Source of the DNA: an uncultured Anaerolineales bacterium
GTDB taxonomy: Bacteria; Chloroflexota; Anaerolineae; Anaerolineales; UBA4823
Assembly: GCA_937928795.1 (NCBI GenBank)
Contig: CALFWB010000075.1
Span: 1-56,235 of the forward strand
DNA length: 56,235 nucleotides
Reading direction: 5' to 3'
Position numbers and translations under genes: made by a program. The notes beneath the pieces were generated by a model. The model was not told the DNA's origin. It saw nothing but the letters and a program-made list of their open reading frames with translations, and ran no database searches. Below are positions 27,010 to 36,129 of this stretch, in pieces (within the stretch, counting starts at the first letter, position 1; each line of letters starts with the position of its first letter).

Positions 27010-27500
27010 GGCCCCCACCCAGCCTCCCTCAAATCCTTTGGATTTGGGAGAGGTGTCCGACTACCAGCACTTCGGCAAGGTTTCGACAAGCACTTCGACA
27101 AGCTCAGCACAAGCTCAACCTACCAGCTCAGTGTGGCGCTCAGGGCAACGCCTCGACCGCTTACCCAGAGGGCGATGGGAATTGCTGTCTCCCTTAGGGA
27201 GAAGGGTTGGGGATGAGGGATTGCCGACTGGGTTTGTATTAGCTTTGACGACGTTCGAGCCAACCCTCACCCCTTCGGCAAGGTTTCGAGAGGCTCAACC
27301 CGTCGGCTCAGGGCGACGCCCCAGCCCTTCGCCCAAAGGGCGAAGGAAGATTCTCCCCTCTCCCGCTGGGAGAGGGGTTTGGGGGTGAGGGTCTCTCCTC
27401 TCCCGCTGGGAGAGGGGTTTGGGGGTGAGGGCACCGTTCCAGCAGGCCCAATCCGCAAGAAAGGGACAAAGAGATTCGATGATTGAAAAGCCCTACAAAG
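27010..27500. repeat. Island of interspersed palindromic repeats (II)
   Basis: This holds the same repeat kinds as island I: CTTCGACAAGCTCAGC units (27060-27160), a GGGCGAAGG/CCTTCGCCC-type hairpin (about 27325-27345), and two tandem 40-bp copies of a CTCTCCCGCTGGGAGAGG-containing unit (about 27352-27431). The tail 27434-27493 matches 8502-8560 in island I. It sits just past the 3' end of the minus-strand gene at 27519. Open frames across it are repeat translations without ribosome sites. Confidence 0.75.
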
Positions 27501-27518
27501 AAACCTCATAGGTGGTTC

Positions 27519-28967
27519 TCATTCAGGGGGGAGAGGTTTTTGTGTCGTCTCCCAAACCTCCCGCCACAGGGCTTCGCGATCCCAATTAAACCAGATGAAC
27601 AAATCTCCGATGGTGAATCGCTTGCGAATCAAAGGGGCATTGAGAAAAGCAAAGCGCACTTCCACTTCTTCAAACGGTGGCTCCAGTTCCGAAAAACGAG
27701 TTGGCCCACCAACCGCAGCAAATAACTTGCGGATTTGCTCGGGCGAACGGGTGCGCTGGGCAACCTGCAGACGGATTTCCTCCCATTGGGCAAGGAATTC
27801 CTGCAGCTTATTGCGAACCGAATACCATTTCTCCAGCTTGATGCGATAATCCGACCAACATTCTCCCCCGGCGCGGTCGGTTGGGTCTAGGGGGTGGAAA
27901 GTCTTGAGAATCCACTGATGCATCGCTTGGGATTCGGGGTAACAGCGTTCGCAATCGAGTTGCTCAGGATCAAAACGTTCGAGGAAAATGCGGTAAGCGG
28001 CCGCACCTAGCACGGTGGCAAGCGCAATTTGAGTGCCGTGCAACGCCAACAATTTGCTGCGCACTTCGTTTTGCAAGTCTAAAGTATGCGAAATAATATG
28101 CTCAAAACCCGACAAAGGCGCTGTGGCATGGGAAAGCGACATGGCAATGCCGCCAAGCGTGATCAACTTGGCTAACAACGCCATCGCTTCGAGAGAGCTA
28201 TCGCGAATCCCCTTTACGTTTTGAAGCAACAATTCATCGAGTGGTCCCATAAGGAGCTCAGGTAAGGGTGTCCAAGTTTCGTCCATCCCTAGGCGGTAGG
28301 CAAGGTACCAATCCGCCATGCTGACGAACACTGCTAACAGGTCGCCGACACCAGCAATGGTCATTTCGCGCGGGGCATCGCGCAAGGTCTCCAAGTCGCA
28401 GATCAGGGCATCGGGATAACGCGAGGGTAAGGTGCGTTTGACGCCTTCGATCAAGGTTGGAGCCATATTGGAGGTGTAAGCGCTCACGCTGTTAGCCGTT
28501 TGATAGACGAGGTAAGGCAGATGCGTACCGTGTTCCTGATCGAATAGATAACAGGCGTGTTTGGCGATATCGGTCACTACGCCGGAGCCCACCGAGACCA
28601 CGGCCTTATGCGAACTGAGATGTTCCTTGACCTGTAAAATGTGGGGCATGTCGGTATGCACTTGCCCACTCGAATCGGGCTGTAAGACACATGGCTGCAC
28701 CTCCCAACCAGCTTGGCTGAGCACAGAGAGAACGAGAGGTTTGAGGTCATCCTCACCGCGCCGCATCGGCGTGGTGTCCATCACGACCACCAAAGGTTGC
28801 TCAGTCGTCACACCAATATGGCGCAAAATTTCTTGAATGCGAAAGAGAGCGTTTGACTCAATGAGCATCGAGCGCAAACAAATTTCTTCACCATGTGGGA
28901 ACCCCGGCAATTGGCGAACTTTCTCCCAAAAATGTTCATTCTCTGCAGGATCGTAAGCTAAAGGCAT
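27519..28967 (-). CDS. sn-Glycerol-1-phosphate dehydrogenase homologue (AraM/EgsA family)
   Basis: 482 residues from the ATG at 28967 (GAGAGG 5 nt upstream); an upstream in-frame extension from 29102 has a poor composition and lies inside the preceding gene. It belongs to the iron-containing/dehydroquinate-synthase-like superfamily. The nucleotide site is GSGVVTDIAK (127-136). Metal ligands expected for this family are D209 (AGVGDL), H290 (SGFEH) and H310 (LALHGTQ). The SGFEHIISHTLD block is close to the G1P dehydrogenase consensus. The enzyme interconverts dihydroxyacetone phosphate and sn-glycerol-1-phosphate. It is longer than AraM by about 90 residues at the C-terminus. It is last in the polyol cluster, 22 nt after the phosphatase gene. 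Confidence 0.85.
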   Translation of the reverse strand: MPLAYDPAENEHFWEKVRQLPGFPHGEEICLRSMLIESNALFRIQEILRHIGVTTEQPLVVVMDTTPMRRGEDDLKPLVLSVLSQAGWEVQPCVLQPDSSGQVHTDMPHILQVKEHLSSHKAVVSVGSGVVTDIAKHACYLFDQEHGTHLPYLVYQTANSVSAYTSNMAPTLIEGVKRTLPSRYPDALICDLETLRDAPREMTIAGVGDLLAVFVSMADWYLAYRLGMDETWTPLPELLMGPLDELLLQNVKGIRDSSLEAMALLAKLITLGGIAMSLSHATAPLSGFEHIISHTLDLQNEVRSKLLALHGTQIALATVLGAAAYRIFLERFDPEQLDCERCYPESQAMHQWILKTFHPLDPTDRAGGECWSDYRIKLEKWYSVRNKLQEFLAQWEEIRLQVAQRTRSPEQIRKLFAAVGGPTRFSELEPPFEEVEVRFAFLNAPLIRKRFTIGDLFIWFNWDREALWREVWETTQKPLPPE

Positions 28968-28989
28968 GTCAACCTCTCTTGATGATGAT

Positions 28990-29799
28990 TTATCCCTGAC
29001 TTTCCAGTTGGGACAACCGCTCGGCCACTTTGCCGAGGTTTTCGAAGATGAAGTCGGGTTGGAATGGCGAATCGTGCACGTCGTCAAGCTTGGTTTCGCC
29101 ACTGAGGACCAGAATGGTGGTAATATTAGCCGCTTGTCCTAGGGCGATGTCGGTGTATAGGCGATCGCCGATCATGGCGAGATTTTGGAGCGGGATTTGG
29201 AGCTTGGCTGCTAGTTCATCGATGATCTGGCGGTGAGGTTTGCCGATAATGCGGTCGGGTTCCCGCCCAGTCGAGGCCTTGACAAATGCGATGATAGCGC
29301 CGATATCCGGCAGATAGCCGCCTTCCGTTGGACAGTTGTAATCTGGATGGGTGGCGATATACGGTAAACCCGCCCGTACGTAGTCACATAAGCGATGAAG
29401 TTTTTGATAGGTTAGGGTTGTATCAAACCCAACCACCACGAGTTCAGCATCCTCTTGGACTAAGGTGAGCCCGAATTGGCGAAATTCCTCTTCTAAGGCT
29501 GGTGTGCCGACTAGGTAAATGCGCTTGTTCGGAAATTCGCGGCATAGAAAGCGCGCTGTCGCCTCGCCAGAGGTAAACACCTTCTCTGGAGAGAGGGGAA
29601 AACCCATTGCCGAGATTTTCTGCGCATAGGCGAGGCCGCGATTAGAGGAATTATTGGTTAGAAAGACAAAATCTCGTCCCTGCTGCTGAATGACCTCCAT
29701 GAAGCGCAGTGCGCCATCTAATAAACGATTGCCCAGATAGAATGTACCATCCATATCGAGAAGGAAACAGCGAATGGAAGCGAGCGATTTTTGGCTCAT
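28990..29799 (-). CDS. HAD-IIA phosphatase (NagD/AraL-like)
   Basis: 269 residues. HAD motifs are complete: DMDGT (D15, D17), TNNSS (48-52), the GKPH lysine and MIGDRLYTDIALG. The C2 cap type and length place it with NagD, AraL and phosphoglycolate or glycerol-phosphate phosphatases. In Bacillus subtilis araL and araM are adjacent; the same pairing occurs here, so a role in trimming sugar or glycerol phosphates is plausible. The start overlaps the kinase stop by 4 nt. Confidence 0.87.
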   Translation of the reverse strand: MSQKSLASIRCFLLDMDGTFYLGNRLLDGALRFMEVIQQQGRDFVFLTNNSSNRGLAYAQKISAMGFPLSPEKVFTSGEATARFLCREFPNKRIYLVGTPALEEEFRQFGLTLVQEDAELVVVGFDTTLTYQKLHRLCDYVRAGLPYIATHPDYNCPTEGGYLPDIGAIIAFVKASTGREPDRIIGKPHRQIIDELAAKLQIPLQNLAMIGDRLYTDIALGQAANITTILVLSGETKLDDVHDSPFQPDFIFENLGKVAERLSQLESQG

Positions 29800-31322
29800 G
29801 CGTTTTTCGCCGCCTCTTCAAAGACGGGCAATAAAGCAAAATAGGCTGCCCGATAGGTCTGGTAACGCTGGTCATAGACGGCGGCGTTTTGTGCCTGGGG
29901 ATAGCGGGTCTCGATGACTCGGACGCACAACTCACAGGCTTCATCTAAAGTATTCGCTAAGCCACTTCCGTTCAGAGCCAGAATAGCTGCGCCGAGGGCG
30001 GTGGTCTCTACGGTTTGGGGTAAGGAAACCGGCAGACCCGTCACGTCAGCTTTGATCTGTCGCCAAAGGGCGCTGCGCGCCCCTCCTCCAACGGCGCGGA
30101 TTTCCTCTACTGCCAAGCCGATCTCCTTCATCCGATCCACAATATCGCGTAAGCCGTAGGCGGAGCCTTCGAGCACGGCACGGGCAAAGTGGGCGCGGGT
30201 GTGGGTCAAAGAGAATCCTAAAAAGACGCCGCGCGTGGCTGCATTCCAAGTGGGTGTAACCGATCCCATCAGACAGGGCAGTAAGATCAATCCTTCACTG
30301 CCGGGCGGCACGTCTTCTGCTAGGCGATCGAGCAGTTGATAAGCTTCACTGCCTTGCTTCTGGGCTGCCTCAATCTCTGCCTGACCGAAATGGTCACGAA
30401 ACCAACGATAGTTGCCGCCAGAAACAAAGCCGGGATTTTCTAATAGCCAGTAATCGGGATGAGCATGGCAGTGGGTCTCGACGAGACCGCTTTGGTCGAA
30501 CAAGGGAGTTTCTGCCACAGCGCAGACGGGTTCGGCGGTGCCGGTGATGTCACAAACCATCTTAGGGCGGATTACCCCGGCCCCAAGGCAAGCCGCGTGT
30601 TCATCTCCGCAGCCAAGCACGATTTGGGTTTTGGGCGATAGACCCATCTCGGCGGCCAGTTCTTTGCGCAAGGTGCCGATCACTTGGTTGGCAGGGTAGA
30701 TGGGCGGTAATCGATCGAGAGGAATTTCAAAAATCTCACTTAATCTAGGCGACCAAATCCGTTGGCGGATATCCATCAAGAGCATCGAGGAGGCGTTGGA
30801 GTAATCGATCCCAATTTCGCCGCTCAAGTAGTATGCGATATAGCTGCCGGGCATCAGAAAGTAACGTGCTTGCTCAAAGGCATGGGGATGCTCATCCGCC
30901 AACCAACGCATCTTAGGAGCCACATGATAGGGGTCGAGATTCAAGCCGCTCAAATCGAAAATCTCTTGTGCGGAGTAGGCTTGTTTGACCTTCTCTACCT
31001 GGGCGACCGCCCGTCGATCCATCCAAATAATCGCCGCATGGAGAGGCGCACCCTGGGCGTCAACAGGGACAACGCCATCGACTTGAGCATCCAAGCCGAT
31101 TGCCACAACGTCCTCTTTTGAAATGCCACTTTCTCGGATCACTTTGGCAATGGCTTCTTTGGTCGCCTTCTCCCAATGGCGAGCATCCTGCTGTGCCCAG
31201 GTTGGCTGCGGGTATTCGATAGGATAATCTGAACCGGCTTCGGCGATGATCTCACCCTGCTCGGAGAGCAAAATCGCCTTGACCGATTGAGAGCCGACAT
31301 CGCATCCGATCACAAAGCTCAT
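29796..31322 (-). CDS. FGGY-family carbohydrate kinase (xylulokinase-like)
   Basis: 508 residues. The N-terminal phosphate loop is GCDVGSQSVKAILL (near 6-19). The catalytic Asp region is LGCGDEHAACLGAG, and the second FGGY signature is near GGGARSALWRQIKADVTGLPV. Overall it is most like xylulokinases, but the FGGY family covers glycerol, erythritol, ribulose and other substrates, so the sugar or polyol cannot be fixed. It phosphorylates the imported compound in the cytoplasm. The gene is coupled to the phosphatase gene by a 4-nt overlap and lies 30 nt after the TIM-barrel gene. Confidence 0.88.
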   Translation of the reverse strand: MSFVIGCDVGSQSVKAILLSEQGEIIAEAGSDYPIEYPQPTWAQQDARHWEKATKEAIAKVIRESGISKEDVVAIGLDAQVDGVVPVDAQGAPLHAAIIWMDRRAVAQVEKVKQAYSAQEIFDLSGLNLDPYHVAPKMRWLADEHPHAFEQARYFLMPGSYIAYYLSGEIGIDYSNASSMLLMDIRQRIWSPRLSEIFEIPLDRLPPIYPANQVIGTLRKELAAEMGLSPKTQIVLGCGDEHAACLGAGVIRPKMVCDITGTAEPVCAVAETPLFDQSGLVETHCHAHPDYWLLENPGFVSGGNYRWFRDHFGQAEIEAAQKQGSEAYQLLDRLAEDVPPGSEGLILLPCLMGSVTPTWNAATRGVFLGFSLTHTRAHFARAVLEGSAYGLRDIVDRMKEIGLAVEEIRAVGGGARSALWRQIKADVTGLPVSLPQTVETTALGAAILALNGSGLANTLDEACELCVRVIETRYPQAQNAAVYDQRYQTYRAAYFALLPVFEEAAKNA

Positions 31323-31352
31323 AAAAACCCCGGTCTTTTGCTGAAAGATTTC

Positions 31353-32051
31353 CTAGAGATACTTAGCTAAGTCGCTTTCAGAAGTGTTTGCCAGCCAATC
31401 GCTAACGGCTTGGACGTTTTGGGTAAAATCGCCACCGGGGTGGAATTTGCCCTCGAAGAAAGCGCCACCAATGGTAAAGCCCCATGCGCCGGCTTCCCAA
31501 ATTTCGGCAATGCGCTGAAAGCTTGCCACACTGCCGGCGGAGACAATCGGCACTTTGGTAGCTGCAACGACTTCTTTCAACAATTGGCGTGCATCCCCTA
31601 CATAGCGATAGGCGAGTAAGTCCATCCCATCCACGCCTTTGGCTTCCAATTGACGGGCTTGGTTGACGATTTCCTCAATTGTTCCGTCTAAGATGGAGGG
31701 GTGGGAGTGGACGTGACCGGGGAAAGGATAATATCGAACGGGTTTATCCTTGAGATATTCATGAATGGAGTCGAAATAGACAGTGCCCATCAAGATGTCA
31801 AAACCGGCTTCGACAGCTATTTGTGCGCCACGTAAACCCTCCTCCTCCGAAAGGCTGACGACCTCAAGATAGGTGGTTTTGCCGGCTTCTTTCATGCGCT
31901 GGACAAGTTCTTTCATTTGGTCAGGAGGTAAACCGACATCTTTGAAGCCCCAATGTTGGACGGGAAGATGTTTGCTTTGTTCAAAAAGCTGCATGGCGTT
32001 ACTCACCGTAACGTCATTATGGGTCAGCATGACGATTAATTCGGGTTTCAT
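31353..32051 (-). CDS. TIM-barrel protein of uncertain function (phosphate-binding-barrel-like)
   Basis: 232 residues from the ATG at 32051 (GAGGAG 8 nt upstream); a longer start at 32108 would overlap the permease gene. Secondary-structure rhythm and the late segment VPIVSAGSVASFQRIAEI followed by GFTIGGAFFEG resemble the ribulose-phosphate-binding barrels (RPE, NanE, HisA-like), in which the last strands hold a phosphate. Conserved-looking histidines occur in FPGHVHSHPS. I do not recognise a specific enzyme. The position between permease and kinase suggests an isomerase, epimerase or aldolase acting on the phosphorylated substrate. Confidence 0.7.
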   Translation of the reverse strand: MKPELIVMLTHNDVTVSNAMQLFEQSKHLPVQHWGFKDVGLPPDQMKELVQRMKEAGKTTYLEVVSLSEEEGLRGAQIAVEAGFDILMGTVYFDSIHEYLKDKPVRYYPFPGHVHSHPSILDGTIEEIVNQARQLEAKGVDGMDLLAYRYVGDARQLLKEVVAATKVPIVSAGSVASFQRIAEIWEAGAWGFTIGGAFFEGKFHPGGDFTQNVQAVSDWLANTSESDLAKYL

Positions 32052-32088
32052 CGTATTTTCTCCTCTATCGTTGATCGTTTTGACGGAC

Positions 32089-32970
32089 TCATCCTTTGAT
32101 AGCCCCAAACGACAGACCGCGCACCAACTGACGTTGCAGGGCGAAGATCAAGAACGCCACCGGCAAGGAAGCTGTGGTTGCCAACGCACAAACTTCACCC
32201 CACAGCGTACCATGTGGGCGGATCAAGGAGGGGATTTGCGAAGCAACCGGGCGGGTGGCATCGCTGGTCAGGATCAAGCCATATAAAAATTCATTCCAAG
32301 AGAAGATGATGGAGAACAAAGCAACGGCTACGATTCCTGATTTGACCAAAGGCAATATGGCATAGAGAAACGTCTCCCAGCGAGAATACCCATCTGTCAT
32401 GGCTGCGGCGTCGATCTCTTTGGGGATGTCATCGAAGAAACTGCGCATGAGCCAAATCACAAAGGGCAAGGTGAAGGTGCAGTGAGCTAGAATGGGCGCG
32501 CCAAACGTTCCCAATAACTTGGCGCGGGCAAAGAGGACATAGAGCGGCAAAGCCAAGACGACAGCCGGAGCCATGCGAAAGGTCAAAATCATATAAAACC
32601 AACTTTCTTTGCCCGGAATAGGGAAGCGTGAAAAAGCGTAAGCCGTGGGAACGCCGATCACGATGCACAAAGCTACTGCGGAAACAGCCACGATTAAGGA
32701 ATTGATAATCAGCCGCCAATAGCCTTTGTTAATCAGCACTTCAATATAGTTGTTCAGCGTGGGCGTCCAAAACCAGACGATATTCGGGCTCATGATCTCG
32801 GCGCGCGTCTTGAAGCCGAGGCTCAACACCCACAGCCAGGGGAACAGGAATAACACGACCAGCAGAGCGGTCAGCAGGTACGAGACATAAGTCAGCAACC
32901 GCCTTGAACTTAGGGCTGAGGCTTTGTTAGCGGGTGAGATAGGACGGAAGGTTTGGGCTTCGACAGACAT
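32089..32970 (-). CDS. Sugar/polyol ABC importer permease, MalG/GlpQ type
   Basis: 293 residues with six transmembrane helices. The coupling EAA loop is visible as IPKEIDAAAMTDGYSRWETF near residues 190-210. It belongs to the CUT1 (MalG-like) family and should pair with the permease 15 nt upstream (32986-33858). The hydrophilic N-terminal 25 residues are cytoplasmic. Confidence 0.9.
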   Translation of the reverse strand: MSVEAQTFRPISPANKASALSSRRLLTYVSYLLTALLVVLFLFPWLWVLSLGFKTRAEIMSPNIVWFWTPTLNNYIEVLINKGYWRLIINSLIVAVSAVALCIVIGVPTAYAFSRFPIPGKESWFYMILTFRMAPAVVLALPLYVLFARAKLLGTFGAPILAHCTFTLPFVIWLMRSFFDDIPKEIDAAAMTDGYSRWETFLYAILPLVKSGIVAVALFSIIFSWNEFLYGLILTSDATRPVASQIPSLIRPHGTLWGEVCALATTASLPVAFLIFALQRQLVRGLSFGAIKG

Positions 32971-32985
32971 TGTTTCTCTCCTCTC

Positions 32986-33858
32986 TTATTGCGCTGCTTG
33001 CCAACGCTGCAAAGCTTTATAGAGATACTCGACTAAAATCGAGATGAAGACGAAGATCACCATAATCAGAGCAGAGCCATAACCGAAATCCCAGTAGCGG
33101 AAGGTGTGGCGGTAAGCATAAACTGCCACCGTTTCCGTAGCGGTGCCGGGCCCGCCGCGCGTCATCACCCAGATAATGTCAAAGATGCGGAAGGCATCAA
33201 TAACGCGGATCAACAATGCTACGATGAAGTAGGGCCAGAGCAAGGGCATGGTGACGCGGAAAAAGGTCTGGATCGGATTGGCTCCATCCACTTGAGCAGC
33301 TTCGTAAGGTTCTTTAGGTAGGGCGAGTAAACCCGCGGTTAGGATGACCGCAATGAACGGCGTCCACTGGTAGGTATCAACAGCAATAATAGCTGGCAAG
33401 GCGGTGGAAGCATTTCCTAAAACTGAGCCTTGCACCAAGCCCCATTTTTTCAACAGTTGACCGATGACGCCAAAATCAGGGTTCAATGTCAGGACGCCGA
33501 TTAATCCGATCACAACCGGCGTTAGCAGGGTCGGCAAGAGCATGATGGGGATGAGTACTCGCGCTCGGCGCACTGCGCCTGCGATCAGCAAAGCCATCCC
33601 CAGACCTAGAATGCCCTGTAGCACAATCGCCGGAACCAAGTACAGGAAGGTGACCCTAAAGCTGTTGTAGAAGTCGTTGTCGAACACCAACTTGCGGTAG
33701 TTATCAACCCCAATGTATTGCCCGGTTGACACGGATGAAGTAAAGCTAAACGAGCGAAAACTGAAGGTCAGCGCAGTGACAAAAGGGATGAGAATAATTA
33801 CCAAGAACAAAATTGCTGCCGGTAACACCCACCAAAGAATATATCTTCGACTACTCAT
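32986..33858 (-). CDS. Sugar/polyol ABC importer permease, MalF/GlpP type
   Basis: 290 residues, six helices, CUT1 family. The EAA loop is seen as LPKEPYEAAQVDGANPIQTFFRVTMPLL. It is shorter than classical MalF and lacks the large periplasmic loop, like the GlpP and UgpA types. It lies between the second ATPase gene and the other permease gene, all on the same strand. Confidence 0.9.
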   Translation of the reverse strand: MSSRRYILWWVLPAAILFLVIILIPFVTALTFSFRSFSFTSSVSTGQYIGVDNYRKLVFDNDFYNSFRVTFLYLVPAIVLQGILGLGMALLIAGAVRRARVLIPIMLLPTLLTPVVIGLIGVLTLNPDFGVIGQLLKKWGLVQGSVLGNASTALPAIIAVDTYQWTPFIAVILTAGLLALPKEPYEAAQVDGANPIQTFFRVTMPLLWPYFIVALLIRVIDAFRIFDIIWVMTRGGPGTATETVAVYAYRHTFRYWDFGYGSALIMVIFVFISILVEYLYKALQRWQAAQ

Positions 33859-33891
33859 ACTTCAACTCCTTTATAAAGAGACGTTGATGCC

Positions 33892-34995
33892 CTAATCAAG
33901 CCGTTTTTCTGTGAACGGATTAAAGAAATGACAATCCTGTACAGCAAAGCTCAAGCCGACGGCTTCACCTCGGTTCGGCGCGTCTTGGGTGTTCATCTTG
34001 ACGCGCACCTCGTGCGAATCCATCGTCACGGTCAGAATAGAGGTTTCTCCTAACACCTGCACGTACTTAACTTGGCCGCGTAATAAGGCTTCCCCACTGG
34101 AGGGTGAGACTAAGCGGATATCCCTTGGGCGCACTCCGACCATCAGGCTTTTCTCAATCTCCGCTTGGGTCAGTTTCGAGCGAATTGCCGCAGGTAAAGA
34201 CAGTTTGGCTAATCCAAAGAGGCTGATTTCATCCCCTTCCACTTCGGAACGAAGGATATTCATGGGGGGATCACCGACAAAGCGAGCAACAAACACATTG
34301 GCGGGGCGCTGATAAATTTCTGTCGGTGAGCCAACCTGTTCGATTTTCCCTTCGTTGAGGATAGCCATGTAATCGGCGAGCGAGAGCGCCTCGAGTTGAT
34401 CGGGGGTCGTGTAGATGGTGGTAATTCCCAATTCAAGTTGGATGCGGCGCAGTTCGCCGCGCATCCGATGGCGTAATTTGGCGTCTAGGTGGGCAATTGG
34501 CTCGTCAAAGAGATAGGCTTTGGGTTTGCGCACCAGAGCGCGACCGAGGGCAACGCGTTGGCGTTGTCCGCCCGATAATTGGCGCGGCAAGCGATCGAGT
34601 AATTCGTGAATGCCCAACAGGTGGGCTATTTCTTCTACTCGCCGTTGGATTTGCTCTTCGCTCCATTCTTTCTTGCGAATGGGTGCTCGGAGAGGAAAAG
34701 CCAGATTTTCGCGCACGGTTCGTTGCGGGTATAACGCATAGGTTTCAAAAGCAACCGCCACATCCCGTTGATTGGGCAACAAGTCGGTAATCTCTTGATC
34801 GTCCATAAAAATTTGGCCGCTATCGACTTGCTCAATTCCCGCAATGAGCTTGATGGTGGTTGTTTTTCCCGCCCCAGCCGGACCTAACAGGCAGAAGAAT
34901 TTTCCATCCTCAATTTCGAGGGTGATGTCCTTGAGGGCTTGGATTTCTCCCCCTTTATAGTGCTTGGAAACGTTCATTAGGGTTATTTTTGCCAT
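33892..34995 (-). CDS. CUT1 ABC importer ATPase, second of two
   Basis: 367 residues. Walker A is LLGPAGAGKTTT, the signature LSGGQRQRVALGRALV, Walker B AYLFDEPIAHLDA, and a C-terminal TOBE/MalK-type regulatory domain follows from about 240. Unlike most MalK proteins, the H-loop region reads IYTTPDQLEA, so the switch histidine is a proline. The neighbouring ATPase has the normal IYVTHDQVEA. This suggests an asymmetric heterodimer with one impaired site. It is 27 nt downstream of the first ATPase gene. Confidence 0.9.
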   Translation of the reverse strand: MAKITLMNVSKHYKGGEIQALKDITLEIEDGKFFCLLGPAGAGKTTTIKLIAGIEQVDSGQIFMDDQEITDLLPNQRDVAVAFETYALYPQRTVRENLAFPLRAPIRKKEWSEEQIQRRVEEIAHLLGIHELLDRLPRQLSGGQRQRVALGRALVRKPKAYLFDEPIAHLDAKLRHRMRGELRRIQLELGITTIYTTPDQLEALSLADYMAILNEGKIEQVGSPTEIYQRPANVFVARFVGDPPMNILRSEVEGDEISLFGLAKLSLPAAIRSKLTQAEIEKSLMVGVRPRDIRLVSPSSGEALLRGQVKYVQVLGETSILTVTMDSHEVRVKMNTQDAPNRGEAVGLSFAVQDCHFFNPFTEKRLD

Positions 34996-35022
34996 AGTTC
35001 TTGACCTCGTTCCTGAGCAGCA

Positions 35023-36120
35023 TCAGTAAAGCAAGTTAACCTCTTCCACTTGGTCAAAGAGATGAATGGGCTCATTGAATTTGAGATAGACCGTCTCATC
35101 CGGGTTGGCAAAGAAATCCGGGGCGACTTCAATGAGGAAGAGTTCATCGCTATCCAAGAGAACCGACAACAAGGTGCGATCCCCTTGCGGTTCGGTGACG
35201 TACACCTTTGCAGGGAAGGAATCGTCTGTAGGCGTCATGCTGACCGAGATGTTTTCGGGACGGATGCCTAATTGCACTCGGCGATCACCCTGATAATCGC
35301 TTAGCTTCTGCGCAGCTTGTGGGGACAACTTGATTTTGAAAGAGGGGGAAACGACGAAGAGGTCCCCATTTTGGCTGGACAATTCACAATTAGCGAAGTT
35401 CATTGGTGGCTCGCCGATAAACCCACCCACGAATTTGGTGCGGGGTTGGTTGTAAACTTCTTTGGGTGTGCCTACTTGTTGGAGCTTGCCCAAATTCATC
35501 ACGGCAATGCGATGAGCCATTGCCATGGCTTCGACTTGATCATGGGTGACGTAAATGGTGGTCGTGCCAAGCTGAGCGTGAAGTTCAACCAGTTCTTCTC
35601 TCATGCGTGCTCGCTGACGTGCCTCAAGGTGAGAAATGGGTTCATCCATCAGAAGAACAGCCGGTTGGCGCACGATAGCCCGCCCGATGCCCACGGCTTG
35701 CATTTGTCCGCCGCTCAAACTGCGCACGCGCAGGGGCAAGAGATCGGTGATGCCTAAAAAGTCGGCTGCCCAGCGCACTTTGCGGTCAATTTCCGCTTGG
35801 CTCATCCCTCTCAGGCGGAGAGGAAAAGCGATATTTTCATATACGCTCAGGTAGGGATACAAGGCGTAGTTCTCAAACACCATTGCCACATTGCGCTGGC
35901 GCGGTTCCAGATCGTTCACCAGAACGTCGTCAAACCACAATTCGCCTTTGCTTATCTTTTCTAGCCCGGCGATCATCCGCAACGTAGATGACTTTCCGCA
36001 CCCTGAAGGTCCAAGCAGGGCAAACAGCTCGCCATCTTCGACGCGGATGCTTAAGTCTTCAACCCCAATCACGTTGCCTTCATATATTTTCCAAACATTT
36101 TTCAAGGTCAAGACCGTCAT
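35023..36120 (-). CDS. CUT1 ABC importer ATPase, first of two
   Basis: 365 residues. Walker A is LLGPSGCGKSST, the signature LSGGQMQAVGIGRAIV, Walker B VLLMDEPISHLEA, the H-loop IYVTHDQVEAMAMAHR, and a TOBE-type regulatory domain is at the C-terminus. Walker B is followed by HLE where LD is usual (D-loop SHLEA). Two non-identical ATPases in one importer operon are also found in the glycerol transporter GlpSTPQUV of rhizobia. It follows the small membrane-protein gene by 9 nt. Confidence 0.9.
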   Translation of the reverse strand: MTVLTLKNVWKIYEGNVIGVEDLSIRVEDGELFALLGPSGCGKSSTLRMIAGLEKISKGELWFDDVLVNDLEPRQRNVAMVFENYALYPYLSVYENIAFPLRLRGMSQAEIDRKVRWAADFLGITDLLPLRVRSLSGGQMQAVGIGRAIVRQPAVLLMDEPISHLEARQRARMREELVELHAQLGTTTIYVTHDQVEAMAMAHRIAVMNLGKLQQVGTPKEVYNQPRTKFVGGFIGEPPMNFANCELSSQNGDLFVVSPSFKIKLSPQAAQKLSDYQGDRRVQLGIRPENISVSMTPTDDSFPAKVYVTEPQGDRTLLSVLLDSDELFLIEVAPDFFANPDETVYLKFNEPIHLFDQVEEVNLLY

Positions 36121-36129
36121 GCTCGCCTC

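Noticed and set aside
31353-32051. TIM-barrel protein as a geranylgeranylglyceryl phosphate synthase partner of the G1P dehydrogenase homologue
   Set aside because: Tempting for archaeal-type lipid synthesis, but I do not see the prenyl-binding or GGGIR-type phosphate motifs of that family.
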